A DNA stretch of 64,000 nucleotides from Brachyspira murdochii DSM 12563 (lineage in GTDB: Bacteria; Spirochaetota; Brachyspiria; Brachyspirales; Brachyspiraceae): contig NC_014150.1 of the NCBI RefSeq assembly GCF_000092845.1, positions 1,054,001 through 1,118,000 of the forward strand, given 5' to 3'. Shown piece after piece: positions 38,080 to 46,754 of the stretch (positions are counted from its first letter, which is position 1; each line of letters begins with the position of its first letter). Made by a program: the position numbers and the translations under genes. The notes under the pieces were generated by a model. That model was given only the letters and a program-made list of their open reading frames with translations. It did no database searches and was not told the DNA's origin.

Positions 38080-38847
38080 TTAATAATTTGTATCTATATC
38101 TAAAGAAGCTCTTGATATCCAAGTTTCTGTTTTGTTATCAGTCTCTACTACCAAATAGCCTTCTTCTGTTATATCTTTTACCAAAGCTTCAGTGTCTTTA
38201 CCGTCTTTTTTTGCCTTGATAGTTCTTCCTATCATATTACTGTACTCTCTAAAATATTGTGCCAAACTTTTATCGCTGTTATAAACTTCCTCAAAATAAT
38301 AAATTAAGTCCTTATAAAAAATCTCTAATCTAACCTTGCTGCCTGTTTCCATATAAAGAGATGCTGCCTTATTCTGTATATCTGAAGTAAAATCTTTCTT
38401 TTGATGATATAAGTTAACACCAGTACCTATAACACATGCATTTTTGTCATTAACAGAAGTAACTTGAATTAATGTTCCAGATATCTTTCTGTTTTTTACC
38501 AAAACATCATTAGGCCACTTTACATGAGCTAATATATTATATTTTTCTCTAAGGCATTTACTCAATGCAATACCCGGAAGAAAACTCAAAGCCTCTTTTT
38601 TAAATGGGCTGTAAAGCAAAATACTAAACCATAATCCTAAATCATTATCAGACTGCCAAGTATTCCCGTAACTGCCCTTTCCTGCTGTCTGCTTCAATGC
38701 TATATATACACTTCCCTCTTCAAGTTTTACACCATTATTTAAATCTTCAATCATTTTTTTGTTTGTACTTTCTAATGATTCAAATAATACTGTATTTTGT
38801 CCGTATATTTTTGTATTCAAATTATTTGTAAATATGTTAACTTTCAT
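38080..38847 (-). CDS. birA: biotin--[acetyl-CoA-carboxylase] ligase
   Basis: BirA activates biotin with ATP and attaches it to carboxylase carrier domains. The 255 residues have FESLESTNKKM near residue 24, GKGSYGNTWQSDNDLGLWFSILL near residue 54 (the biotinyl-AMP loop, normally GRGRxGRxW), VKWPNDVLVKNRKISGTLI near residue 107 and a small C-terminal SH3-like domain. There is no N-terminal helix-turn-helix, so this is the monofunctional (non-repressor) class. Loop substitutions relative to the usual GRGRxGR are worth noting but keep the catalytic Lys (KWPND). Confidence 0.93.
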   Translation of the reverse strand: MKVNIFTNNLNTKIYGQNTVLFESLESTNKKMIEDLNNGVKLEEGSVYIALKQTAGKGSYGNTWQSDNDLGLWFSILLYSPFKKEALSFLPGIALSKCLREKYNILAHVKWPNDVLVKNRKISGTLIQVTSVNDKNACVIGTGVNLYHQKKDFTSDIQNKAASLYMETGSKVRLEIFYKDLIYYFEEVYNSDKSLAQYFREYSNMIGRTIKAKKDGKDTEALVKDITEEGYLVVETDNKTETWISRASLDIDTNY

Positions 38848-38945
38848 ATTTTTATTATATATTAAATAATCATTATATCAATATTATGATAACTATATTT
38901 TTTAATATAAAACATATTTAATTTTAAAAATATAAAATTATATCC

Positions 38946-38974
38946 TTGACTTTTAGATTATATTGAAGTAATAT
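38946..38974 (+). promoter_or_regulatory. sigma-70-type promoter of the amino-acid-binding gene
   Basis: TTGACT at 38946-38951 and TAATAT at 38969-38974 are separated by 17 bases. They lie about 60 bases before the ATG at 39032, which has AGAAGG about 8 bases upstream. Confidence 0.5.
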
Positions 38975-39031
38975 TTTTGCAAATAAATACTATAAATAGT
39001 ATTTAACAAATTAAATAAAAGAAGGTTCAAA

Positions 39032-39796
39032 ATGAAAAGAATATTAATATTTATTATGATTATTTCATCAGCATTATTATCATCATGCTCAAACAATTCA
39101 AAATCATCAAATGCTTCAAATACAGCAGAAGAAACTATAAAAGATCCTATATATGTAGGTATAGATGTAGATTTTCCTCCTTTCGGATATTTGGATAATG
39201 GTAATATAGCTGGTTTTGATTATGATATTATGAGCGAGGCTCTTAAATTAGCAGGAATTAATGGAGAGTTTGTTCATATGCAGTTTAGCGGACTTTTACC
39301 TGCTTTACAGGCTAAAAAAATAGATGCGATAGTAGCTGGTATGACTGTAACTGAGGAGAGAAAACAGTTTGTTAATTTTACAGAGCCCTATTATGTATCA
39401 AGTCAGGTAATGCTTGTTCATAAAGATGATAATACTATCAGTACATTTGATGATTTAGCAGGAAAAAATATAGGTGTTGTTATAGGAACTACTGGAGATA
39501 CTGTAATGAGTGAAAGAACAGATATTAATGTTGAAAAATTTGATACTGGTGCTGCTGCCGTACTTGCTTTGAAATCAAAAAAAATATCTGCTGTAGTATT
39601 TGATAAAGAGCCTTGCAAAAACTTTGCAAAATATAATGATGATATAAAATTAATAGAAAGCGATGCTATAGAAGAAGATTATGCCATTGCTGTGAGAAAA
39701 GAGGATACTTTACTTTTAGAAAAAATTAATGAAGGACTTGCTCAGATAATGACAAACGGAACTTATGAAAAATTAATAGAAAAGAATTTCAAATAA
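39032..39796 (+). CDS. amino-acid ABC transporter substrate-binding lipoprotein (family 3)
   Basis: 254 residues: lipoprotein signal (ALLSSCSNN), a Ser/Asn linker, then a family-3 binding protein with YVGIDVDFPPFGYLDNGNIAGFDYDIMSEALKLAG, LPALQAKKIDAIVAGMTVTEERKQFVNFTEPYY and KNIGVVIGTTGDTVM. It binds a polar amino acid or similar small ligand in the periplasm. No permease or ATPase gene is adjacent, and a terminator follows, so it is a single-gene unit. Confidence 0.94.
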   Translation: MKRILIFIMIISSALLSSCSNNSKSSNASNTAEETIKDPIYVGIDVDFPPFGYLDNGNIAGFDYDIMSEALKLAGINGEFVHMQFSGLLPALQAKKIDAIVAGMTVTEERKQFVNFTEPYYVSSQVMLVHKDDNTISTFDDLAGKNIGVVIGTTGDTVMSERTDINVEKFDTGAAAVLALKSKKISAVVFDKEPCKNFAKYNDDIKLIESDAIEEDYAIAVRKEDTLLLEKINEGLAQIMTNGTYEKLIEKNFK

Positions 39797-39847
39797 AATT
39801 GTAAAAATATATTTCATACTCCTTAAAAATAATTTTAAAAAAATTAT

Positions 39848-39888
39848 AGGCTTTTAGAAACTTCAAATATTCTAAAAGCCTTTATTTA
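39848..39888 (+). terminator. rho-independent terminator of the amino-acid-binding gene
   Basis: AGGCTTTTAGAA (39848-39859) pairs with TTCTAAAAGCCT (39870-39881) as a perfect 12-base stem with a 10-base loop, followed by TTATTTATT. It lies about 50 bases past the stop and faces the convergent lipoprotein gene. Confidence 0.82.
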
Positions 39889-39907
39889 TTAATTCAAAAT
39901 ATAAAAA

Positions 39908-40642
39908 TTATTTTACTTCTTTCAAATTACCTTTTAAAGTTAAAACACCATTTTCAAAAGTACCCTGTAAATCTCCCTGCCAATAAGCAATACCATCTTT
40001 GGCTTTATCAGTAACCATTTGTATATTATTAAAATCTATATCGTTAGAAACTTGAGAAGTACTTATTTTATTATTATCTAAACCATAACCTATTTTGAAT
40101 ATTCCATTAGTATCAGACTTTAGCTCATATACCCAAGGATAAACTGTAGGACCTCCTGCATGAGCATATCTTATAGTGATAATGCCTGCTTCATCTTTAG
40201 TTACCCCTGTACCTGTAACTTTAGGTCCGTTAGTACCGTCTAAAGTTTTTTGAGATATTCCGCTGCCGTTCATTCCGTCAAATCCGAAAGTTTTAGCAGG
40301 GGCAACTCCATACAATACAAAAAATCCGAATCCTCTTTCTATTTTATTATTAGCAAATTGATTATTCTGATATCTGTAAGCGTCCCAAGATTTTGTAGCT
40401 CCTTTTGGTGTTGAAGCTCCTGTTTCAGCATCTACTTTAGCATCAATATTTCCATAAGTACCTGTAACTTTTAAATATGAGCTTTCCATTAATTTATTGT
40501 CATCATTAGCATTTTCATCAAATACAGCTTTAAAATCTATATCCATAGTTCCTGCTGCATCATTATTTGATGATGTATCTGTTTTCGTACATGAAGATAT
40601 CAAAACAGATATAATAAGTACAATTAATATTATTTTGTTCAT
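39908..40642 (-). CDS. lipoprotein of unknown function
   Basis: 244 residues with a lipoprotein signal (VLISSCTKTD) and a Ser/Asn/Asp linker. The mature part is beta-rich and Gly-rich (GFGFFVLYGVAPAKTFGFDGMNGSG; KIGYGLDNNKI; GDLQGTFENGVLTLKGNL). It has no recognisable enzyme motif and probably sits on the outer surface or in the periplasm. An AAGGAGT site lies before the ATG. It is an independent gene, separated from glyS by a terminator. Confidence 0.65.
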   Translation of the reverse strand: MNKIILIVLIISVLISSCTKTDTSSNNDAAGTMDIDFKAVFDENANDDNKLMESSYLKVTGTYGNIDAKVDAETGASTPKGATKSWDAYRYQNNQFANNKIERGFGFFVLYGVAPAKTFGFDGMNGSGISQKTLDGTNGPKVTGTGVTKDEAGIITIRYAHAGGPTVYPWVYELKSDTNGIFKIGYGLDNNKISTSQVSNDIDFNNIQMVTDKAKDGIAYWQGDLQGTFENGVLTLKGNLKEVK

Positions 40643-40746
40643 TCTTACTCCTTTTTTGTATTTATCATATAATAAAATATATACAAAATATTACAATAAG
40701 GAAATGTAAATTTTTTTTATATTTAATAAATTACATAGTTAAACAA

Positions 40747-40784
40747 AAAAGCACCTCCATTTTTTTATAAACGAAAGTGCTTTT
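40747..40784 (-). terminator. rho-independent terminator of glyS
   Basis: AAAAGCAC (40747-40754) and GTGCTTTT (40777-40784) pair around a 22-base loop. On the - strand the hairpin is followed by a run of T (TTTTTTGTTT). It lies about 23 bases beyond the glyS stop codon. Confidence 0.75.
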
Positions 40785-40806
40785 ATAATTATTTATTTTT
40801 TAATTA

Positions 40807-42900
40807 CTATTTTACCAAACTAGAGAAATCAAGCATGTTTTTGAAAATTTTATCTACTGAAGAAAGCAAAGCTATACGGTTATTTTTAATCTTTTCATCT
40901 TCCACATTAACCATTATATCTTTAAAGAATTTATCCAAAGGTTCATAAAGACTCGCAAGAAGAGAGAAAGTTTTTTCATATTCTCTATTTTCCATAAGTT
41001 TATTCACTTCATTTAATTTTTCTTTATATGTATTATATAATGATTTTTCTGCTTCTTCTTTTAATAAAGCTTCATCTAAATTAACATCTTTAGCAGATTT
41101 AATCATATTTTTAATTCTTTTAAATACTGTTAAAAGATTAGAGAATAAAGCCTCATTTTTCTTTCTAAACTCATCAATAGCTTCTATTTTTAAGTAAGCA
41201 TCATACATATCGTCTATACCTGTAGAGAGAACTCCTGCAACAGAGTCTTTAGCAAAATCAATATCATTTTCAAAACGTGATTTAAAGAACTCAAATATAT
41301 CTTTTATTAAATCTTCGCTTTTATTATTTCTTGCATCTTTAGGCATAGAATTAATTGCATCTTCTATTAATTTTTTAAGATTAACATGCTTTTTAGATTT
41401 TATAAGTATATTTATAATACCAAGAGCCTGTCTTCTTAAAGCATTAGGGTCCTGAGAACCAGTTGGTATATCACCTACATAGAATCCTGCCGCTATATTA
41501 TCCATTTTATCAAGTATTGCTATAGCTTTACCAGTATCATTAGAAGGTATTTCATCAGCAGCAAATAAAGGTCTGTACTGTTCATTAATAGCTAATGCAA
41601 TATCATCATTAAGATTCATAGCTTTAGCAAAATATCCGCCCATTATACCCTGAAGTTCTGGGAAGTTATAAACCATATTGCTTACTAAATCTGATTTCAT
41701 ATATTTAATAGCTTTAAGTATATTATCCTTATCTTTTTCATATCCTAAAAGTTTTATTAAAAGCTCAGAGTTTTTCTCAAGTCTTTTTACTTTATCGGCA
41801 ACACTTCCAAGCTCTTTTCTAAACATTAGCATTTCAAGTCTTTCATTCATCTCATCCATACCTTTTCTTATATCTTCTTGGTATAAGAATCTTCCGTCTG
41901 AAAGTCTTGCTGTTAATACTCTTATATTTCCAGCTATTATCTGAGGAGTTTTAGGCTGATTTGCAGTTATTACAAATACATTAGTTAAAGATCCGTCTTT
42001 TTTACATAATGGGAAGTATTTCTGATGTTCTATCATTTCGCTTGTTAATACTTCTTTAGGAACTTCCAAAAATTTAGAATCAAATTCAGCAGTTAGTAAG
42101 TACGGCTCTTCCACCAAATCTACAACTATTTCTGATACTTTTTTCTTAGAAACTGCCTCAAATCCAAACTCTTTTTCTATATTTTCTAACTGACTAATAA
42201 TATTTTCAAGTCTTTTTTCTCTTGACACAACAACATGTTTTTCAAGCAATACTTTCTCATAATCTTTAGGATTATGAATTTCAGTAAACTCTGGAGAAAG
42301 AAGTCTATGTCCTGTTATTTTATTGTTGGTTTCTATTCCAGCAACAGAAGTTTTAATAATTTCATCTCCGAATAAAGCAAGTACATTTCTAATAGGACGT
42401 ACAAAAGCAAAATCTTTATCAGCCCATCTCATCTTCTTTTTAAAATCTATTTTAGAAACTATATCTTCCAATACTTCTTCAAATAGTTTTTTAGTTTCTA
42501 CACCCTTTTTCTCTTCTTTTACAAATAAATATTTTTTTCCGTTTACTTCTTTTATATATGGTCTATTGAATGCTTCATTTTCATCTATATTTTTCATTAA
42601 TCCTGCATCAATATTATGAGATTTTAAAAAACCTTCTCCTGCTTTTGTCAATACCCCGTCTTTTAAAGCACTTTCAAATAAAGGCCCTCTAAACTCTACA
42701 ACTTCATCTTTAGATTTTTCTTCTACATCTTCAGCAAGAATTGATAATCTTCTCGGAGTTGTATAAGCTGTTACAGATTTGAAGTTTACACCATTACTTT
42801 TCAATGTTTCTTCCATAATCTTTTTAAAACTGATACTTGCAGGATAGGCAAAATCTGCAGGTATTTCTTCAACCAATATTTCAATAAGTAAATCTTTCAC
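40807..42900 (-). CDS. glyS: glycine--tRNA ligase beta subunit
   Basis: GlyS is the large subunit of the bacterial alpha2-beta2 glycyl-tRNA synthetase and handles tRNA binding and editing. The 697 residues start LLIEILVEEIPADFAYPA, the standard beginning, followed by TPRRLSILAEDV, KKMRWADKDFAFVRPIRNVLALFGD, EVPKEVLTSEMIEHQKYFPL and VFVITANQPKT. The C-terminal helical region (about 560-697) is the anticodon-binding part. The partner glyQ is not adjacent. It appears to be a single-gene unit with its own terminator. Confidence 0.96.
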   Translation of the reverse strand: MKDLLIEILVEEIPADFAYPASISFKKIMEETLKSNGVNFKSVTAYTTPRRLSILAEDVEEKSKDEVVEFRGPLFESALKDGVLTKAGEGFLKSHNIDAGLMKNIDENEAFNRPYIKEVNGKKYLFVKEEKKGVETKKLFEEVLEDIVSKIDFKKKMRWADKDFAFVRPIRNVLALFGDEIIKTSVAGIETNNKITGHRLLSPEFTEIHNPKDYEKVLLEKHVVVSREKRLENIISQLENIEKEFGFEAVSKKKVSEIVVDLVEEPYLLTAEFDSKFLEVPKEVLTSEMIEHQKYFPLCKKDGSLTNVFVITANQPKTPQIIAGNIRVLTARLSDGRFLYQEDIRKGMDEMNERLEMLMFRKELGSVADKVKRLEKNSELLIKLLGYEKDKDNILKAIKYMKSDLVSNMVYNFPELQGIMGGYFAKAMNLNDDIALAINEQYRPLFAADEIPSNDTGKAIAILDKMDNIAAGFYVGDIPTGSQDPNALRRQALGIINILIKSKKHVNLKKLIEDAINSMPKDARNNKSEDLIKDIFEFFKSRFENDIDFAKDSVAGVLSTGIDDMYDAYLKIEAIDEFRKKNEALFSNLLTVFKRIKNMIKSAKDVNLDEALLKEEAEKSLYNTYKEKLNEVNKLMENREYEKTFSLLASLYEPLDKFFKDIMVNVEDEKIKNNRIALLSSVDKIFKNMLDFSSLVK

Positions 42901-43153
42901 TTTAATATTCCTTAAAATAATATATTAACTGCTATATTGTATATTTATATATAAAAAAAACAATATTTTTTAACTGATAATTTATAATTTTATTAACTAT
43001 TTGTTTAATATAAGGTTATAATAAATATAAGGATAATAATATTTGTACAAAATTGTATATAATTGACGATAATCTTACTATTGATTTTATATAATTATTA
43101 TAATATATTTATAATATAAAAATTTGCAACACAATTATGGAAGATTTTTTAAT

Positions 43154-44446
43154 ATGCAGACAATAAAAACAAAACAAAATATATTAATAATAGATGATGA
43201 AGAAGACATACTTACAACATGTCAAACTATTTTAGAAGATGAAGGCTATGATGTAGAGATAGCAAAAAATAATAACGAAGCTGAAAAAATACTAGAAAGT
43301 AAAAATATTAATTTGGTATTTTTAGATGTATGGCTTCCTAATGTAGATGGGCTTGATATTTTATCACATATAAAAGAAAAATATCCTTCTACAGTTGTTA
43401 TTATGATGAGCGGACATGCCGGAGTAGAAACAGCCGTAAGAGCTACAAAAATGGGAGCTTATGACTTTTTAGAAAAGCCTATAAGCATATCTAAATTACT
43501 TTCAAGCTGCGATGAAGTTTTTAAAGATCATGTTAATAATAATATAGAAATAGAAAATACAAATAATGAACATACAAATAAAAAAACTGAATGCAAATAT
43601 AAAATACATCAAAGAACAATAGCTAAAAGTGTAGTTGTGAGCGGTTTTGCTCTAATGGAAGGAAGAAAAACTGCATTAACGCTTGTACCTGCAGAAGCTA
43701 ATACTGGAATAGTTTTTATAGATATTAATACAAATACTCATATAAAATTATCCCCTGAAAATATTTTATCAAAAGATAAGTCCGGAGCCGTTAATTCCAC
43801 TGCTTTGGTATCTGGAAACAGATATATAAAAACTACAGAACATTTTTTAGCAGCACTTCATATGATGGGCATTACCAATTTAATAGTAAAATGCGACGGA
43901 GAAGTTCCTAATGTAGATGGTTCGGCTTTGGTATTCTGCGATGCTTTAAAAGAGGCTGGTTTTGTTGAACAAGATGATTATGCAGATCCTATAGTTATAG
44001 ATAGTACTTTAACTTACGGAAATGTTAATGATGATGAAACTTACATTATACTATCACCTTATGACGGACTTGAAGTAACTTTGCGTATAGATTTTGCGGG
44101 TTCTATAGGCGTTCAGAAATACACTTATAAATTTGAAAACTTTGATCAGTTTACAGAAGAAATAGGTAAAGCTAGATCATTTAATACTATAGATAATATA
44201 GACTATGCTCAGAAAATGGGTATGGCTGGAAGCGGTATGATAGGAAGCCATATATTATTATGCGACGGTAAGGTTATAAATACAAAACTTCATTTTGATA
44301 ATGAGTTTGTAAGGCATAAAATTTTGGATATAATTGGAGATTTATATATTTTATCAAGACCAATAAAAGCTAAAATAACTGCAAATAAATCCTCACATTC
44401 TTTTAACCATTCTGTTGTGCATGATTTGGCAAATAGATATTTATAA
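43154..44446 (+). CDS. lpxC: response regulator receiver fused to LpxC (UDP-3-O-acyl-GlcNAc deacetylase)
   Basis: 430 residues in two domains. Residues 8-125 are a complete phospho-receiver: acidic pair Asp14/Asp15, phosphosite Asp58 (LVFLDVWLPNVDG), Ser86 (MMSGHAG) and Lys108 (FLEKP). After an Asn/Glu/Thr-rich linker (about 128-150), residues 152-430 are LpxC, which deacetylates UDP-3-O-acyl-GlcNAc in the committed step of lipid A synthesis. Catalytic Glu229 and zinc ligands His230, His388 and Asp392 are present, with His415 (KSSHSF) in the usual KSGH position; spacings match the family. The ATG at 43154 follows GGAAG; a TTG at 43124 is less likely. A sigma factor gene follows after 74 bases. 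The fusion suggests phosphorylation-controlled lipid A synthesis. Confidence 0.93.
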   Translation: MQTIKTKQNILIIDDEEDILTTCQTILEDEGYDVEIAKNNNEAEKILESKNINLVFLDVWLPNVDGLDILSHIKEKYPSTVVIMMSGHAGVETAVRATKMGAYDFLEKPISISKLLSSCDEVFKDHVNNNIEIENTNNEHTNKKTECKYKIHQRTIAKSVVVSGFALMEGRKTALTLVPAEANTGIVFIDINTNTHIKLSPENILSKDKSGAVNSTALVSGNRYIKTTEHFLAALHMMGITNLIVKCDGEVPNVDGSALVFCDALKEAGFVEQDDYADPIVIDSTLTYGNVNDDETYIILSPYDGLEVTLRIDFAGSIGVQKYTYKFENFDQFTEEIGKARSFNTIDNIDYAQKMGMAGSGMIGSHILLCDGKVINTKLHFDNEFVRHKILDIIGDLYILSRPIKAKITANKSSHSFNHSVVHDLANRYL

Positions 44447-44520
44447 AATTAAGCATATTGATTTAATAATCAAAAATGTTAAAATATCATACCAAAATTT
44501 TTGTTTAAGAGTTATAACAT

Positions 44521-45378
44521 ATGGCAGATAGCAGACTAAAAACGAATACAACAGAAGAACAAAATAATATATCTCTATATTTTGCTGATGCTAAAAAGGA
44601 AAAGCTATTAACCCGCGAAGAGGAAATAGAACTTACAAAAAGGCTAAAAGAAGGCGATGCAGAGGCAAGGTCTAAACTTATTAGAAGCAATTTAAGATTT
44701 GTTATAACTATTGCAAAACAGTATAAAAACAGCGGACTTCTGCTCGAAGATCTTATAAGTGAAGGCAATATGGGGCTTATAATAGCAGCTGATAGATTTG
44801 ACCCTGATAAAGGATATCACTTTATATCATATGCTGTGTATTGGATAAGGCAGAGTATATTAAGAGCTATCAATGAAAAATCAAGACTGATAAGGCTTCC
44901 TCTCAATAAAGCTATGGATTTGGTTGATTTGGAACGTACAGTACATCAATATTACTATAAAAGCGGATATACTCCTGATGTTAATGAGCTTGCTGCTATA
45001 TTAAATAAAGACCCTAACGATATACTGCATATTATGTCTATGAGTACAGAGCATATATCTCTTGAAGGAGAATATAATTATGATGGAATGAAGGATAGGC
45101 TTATAGACACTATAGAGGATAAAACTTCAAAAAATGTTGAAGAGACTGCTATAAATAAAGAGCTTATGGAAGAATTAAAAACTGCTATTGAAAGTTTGTC
45201 GGATATAGAAAAACAGATAATCAATGCAAGATATGGTATAGACCAAGAGAGAAAAACGCTTAAAGAAGTTGGAGAGATGTTTTCCTTTACTAAAGAACGT
45301 ATAAGACAAATAGAAAAAAAAGCATTAAGAAAAATGCATTCTCAGAAATACAGTTCATTAAAAGATTTCTTAAAATAG
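44521..45378 (+). CDS. RNA polymerase sigma-70 family factor
   Basis: 285 residues with the sigma-70 regions in order: region 1.2 (ISLYFADAKKEKLLTREEEIELTKR), region 2 (LIRSNLRFVITIAKQYKNSGLLLEDLISEGNMGLIIAADRFDPDKGYHFISYAVYWIRQSI), region 3 (RLIRLPLNKAMDLVDLER) and region 4 (TLKEVGEMFSFTKERIRQIEKKALRKM). Lacking the long N-terminal region 1.1 and nonconserved insert, it may be either a compact primary sigma or an RpoS-like alternative sigma; I cannot decide. It follows the REC-LpxC gene and may be co-transcribed. Confidence 0.92.
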   Translation: MADSRLKTNTTEEQNNISLYFADAKKEKLLTREEEIELTKRLKEGDAEARSKLIRSNLRFVITIAKQYKNSGLLLEDLISEGNMGLIIAADRFDPDKGYHFISYAVYWIRQSILRAINEKSRLIRLPLNKAMDLVDLERTVHQYYYKSGYTPDVNELAAILNKDPNDILHIMSMSTEHISLEGEYNYDGMKDRLIDTIEDKTSKNVEETAINKELMEELKTAIESLSDIEKQIINARYGIDQERKTLKEVGEMFSFTKERIRQIEKKALRKMHSQKYSSLKDFLK

Positions 45379-45506
45379 AATTTATTATAAAAATCAGTAA
45401 ATTTAATTAATATTTCTTGAGCAATTTCAGATAATTATTATACTTAACACCTATTTATTAGAAAAATAATAAAATTTTAAGTATATTTTTATAAACGGAG
45501 GTTATT

Positions 45507-46748
45507 TTGCAAGATAAAGAACTATTAAATATACTTGATATCTTTATAAAAGAAAAAAATCAAATAATAGAAAAAATAAAAAAAGAAAGAAAAAAATTAA
45601 TACCTAAAATAAATATTATAGAATACTCTATGTATCCTGAAATATTAAGAAATAAATTATTATATGATATTTTGAAAGTAAATTTTGTAATTGATAATAG
45701 CAACAAAGAAATTAACTTTGCAAGAGATTTTGCTGATTATATTATAAAAGATATGCTTAACTTTAATAATATCAATACTGATAAAGATATAAATATTGAA
45801 GCGGACATTATTGAAGATAATATAAAAATTGAGATGAGTATATATAATAATGATTTTAAAATCATTATAGAAAGCAAAATAAATATTTTTGACTTAAAAA
45901 AACAATTAAAAAATTATTCAAATGATAATTTATTTATTGTTATATTAAGTAAGAATGATTATGAATCAAACATATTGGACAATAAATTAAAAAATTATAA
46001 TAATGTATGCTGCTTATCAAATAGTGATATTGCCTACTTTATTGATAATAATATCATCAATAAATATGGATTCTTAAAAGATGATAAATATTCATCAATT
46101 TATTCAGCATTAATTCAAATTAGAAATAATGAAATAAATATAAGCAGTAAAAAAGAGGAATATAATATGGAAAAAAGTATAATAGAAGAGTTCTTAAACA
46201 ATAATGAAGTTTATAAATCATTAAACACAATGAAAGATATAGAAGAATGTTCAAAACTATTTTTAGAGGCAAGCAGCATAATAAAATCCCAAAAAATAGA
46301 GATAAATCCTATAAAAAATCAAATAGAAATTATTAAAAATATTATAAAATATTTAAAAAGCCATGGACTTAGCAATGATAACTGCAGATATTTAGATGAA
46401 AAAATATTCAAAGAAAACATTAAAAACAGTAATACGGCAGCCTCAACTCCTATAATTATTTATTTGAATAAACAGCTTTTAATAAAATTATTCATTAATA
46501 TACATTACTGCCATGTGAGCATATTTTCAAACAGCAATGATATAATAGATAAACTAAATCAAAAAGAAGTCAAAGATGAAATAAAAAACATATTTTCCCC
46601 TTTTGAATTATTTGAAGGAAAAAATGATCCAGACCCATTAGATTATTTGTATGTTTATTATTTTTATATAAATAAAGATGATAAACCTGAAGAAATAGCA
46701 AATATTATAATAAAAATATACAACTATTTAAAAAAACAAGATTTCTAA
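45507..46748 (+). CDS. PD-(D/E)xK nuclease-like protein of unknown role
   Basis: 413 residues, Asn/Lys/Ile-rich, without signal or membrane segments. Residues 98-138 read IEADII...IKIEMSIYNNDFKIIIESKINIFDLKKQLKNY: the IIIESKI (Glu122-x-Lys124) followed by a QL-xY helix is the core of the PDDEXK_4 nuclease-like family. The preceding acidic position is Glu109 rather than Asp, so activity is uncertain. I choose the TTG at 45507, because GGAGG at 45497-45501 is correctly spaced. The gene ends 6 bases before hemW, so the two are likely co-transcribed. Confidence 0.6.
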   Translation: MQDKELLNILDIFIKEKNQIIEKIKKERKKLIPKINIIEYSMYPEILRNKLLYDILKVNFVIDNSNKEINFARDFADYIIKDMLNFNNINTDKDINIEADIIEDNIKIEMSIYNNDFKIIIESKINIFDLKKQLKNYSNDNLFIVILSKNDYESNILDNKLKNYNNVCCLSNSDIAYFIDNNIINKYGFLKDDKYSSIYSALIQIRNNEINISSKKEEYNMEKSIIEEFLNNNEVYKSLNTMKDIEECSKLFLEASSIIKSQKIEINPIKNQIEIIKNIIKYLKSHGLSNDNCRYLDEKIFKENIKNSNTAASTPIIIYLNKQLLIKLFINIHYCHVSIFSNSNDIIDKLNQKEVKDEIKNIFSPFELFEGKNDPDPLDYLYVYYFYINKDDKPEEIANIIIKIYNYLKKQDF

Positions 46749-46754
46749 TAAAAT

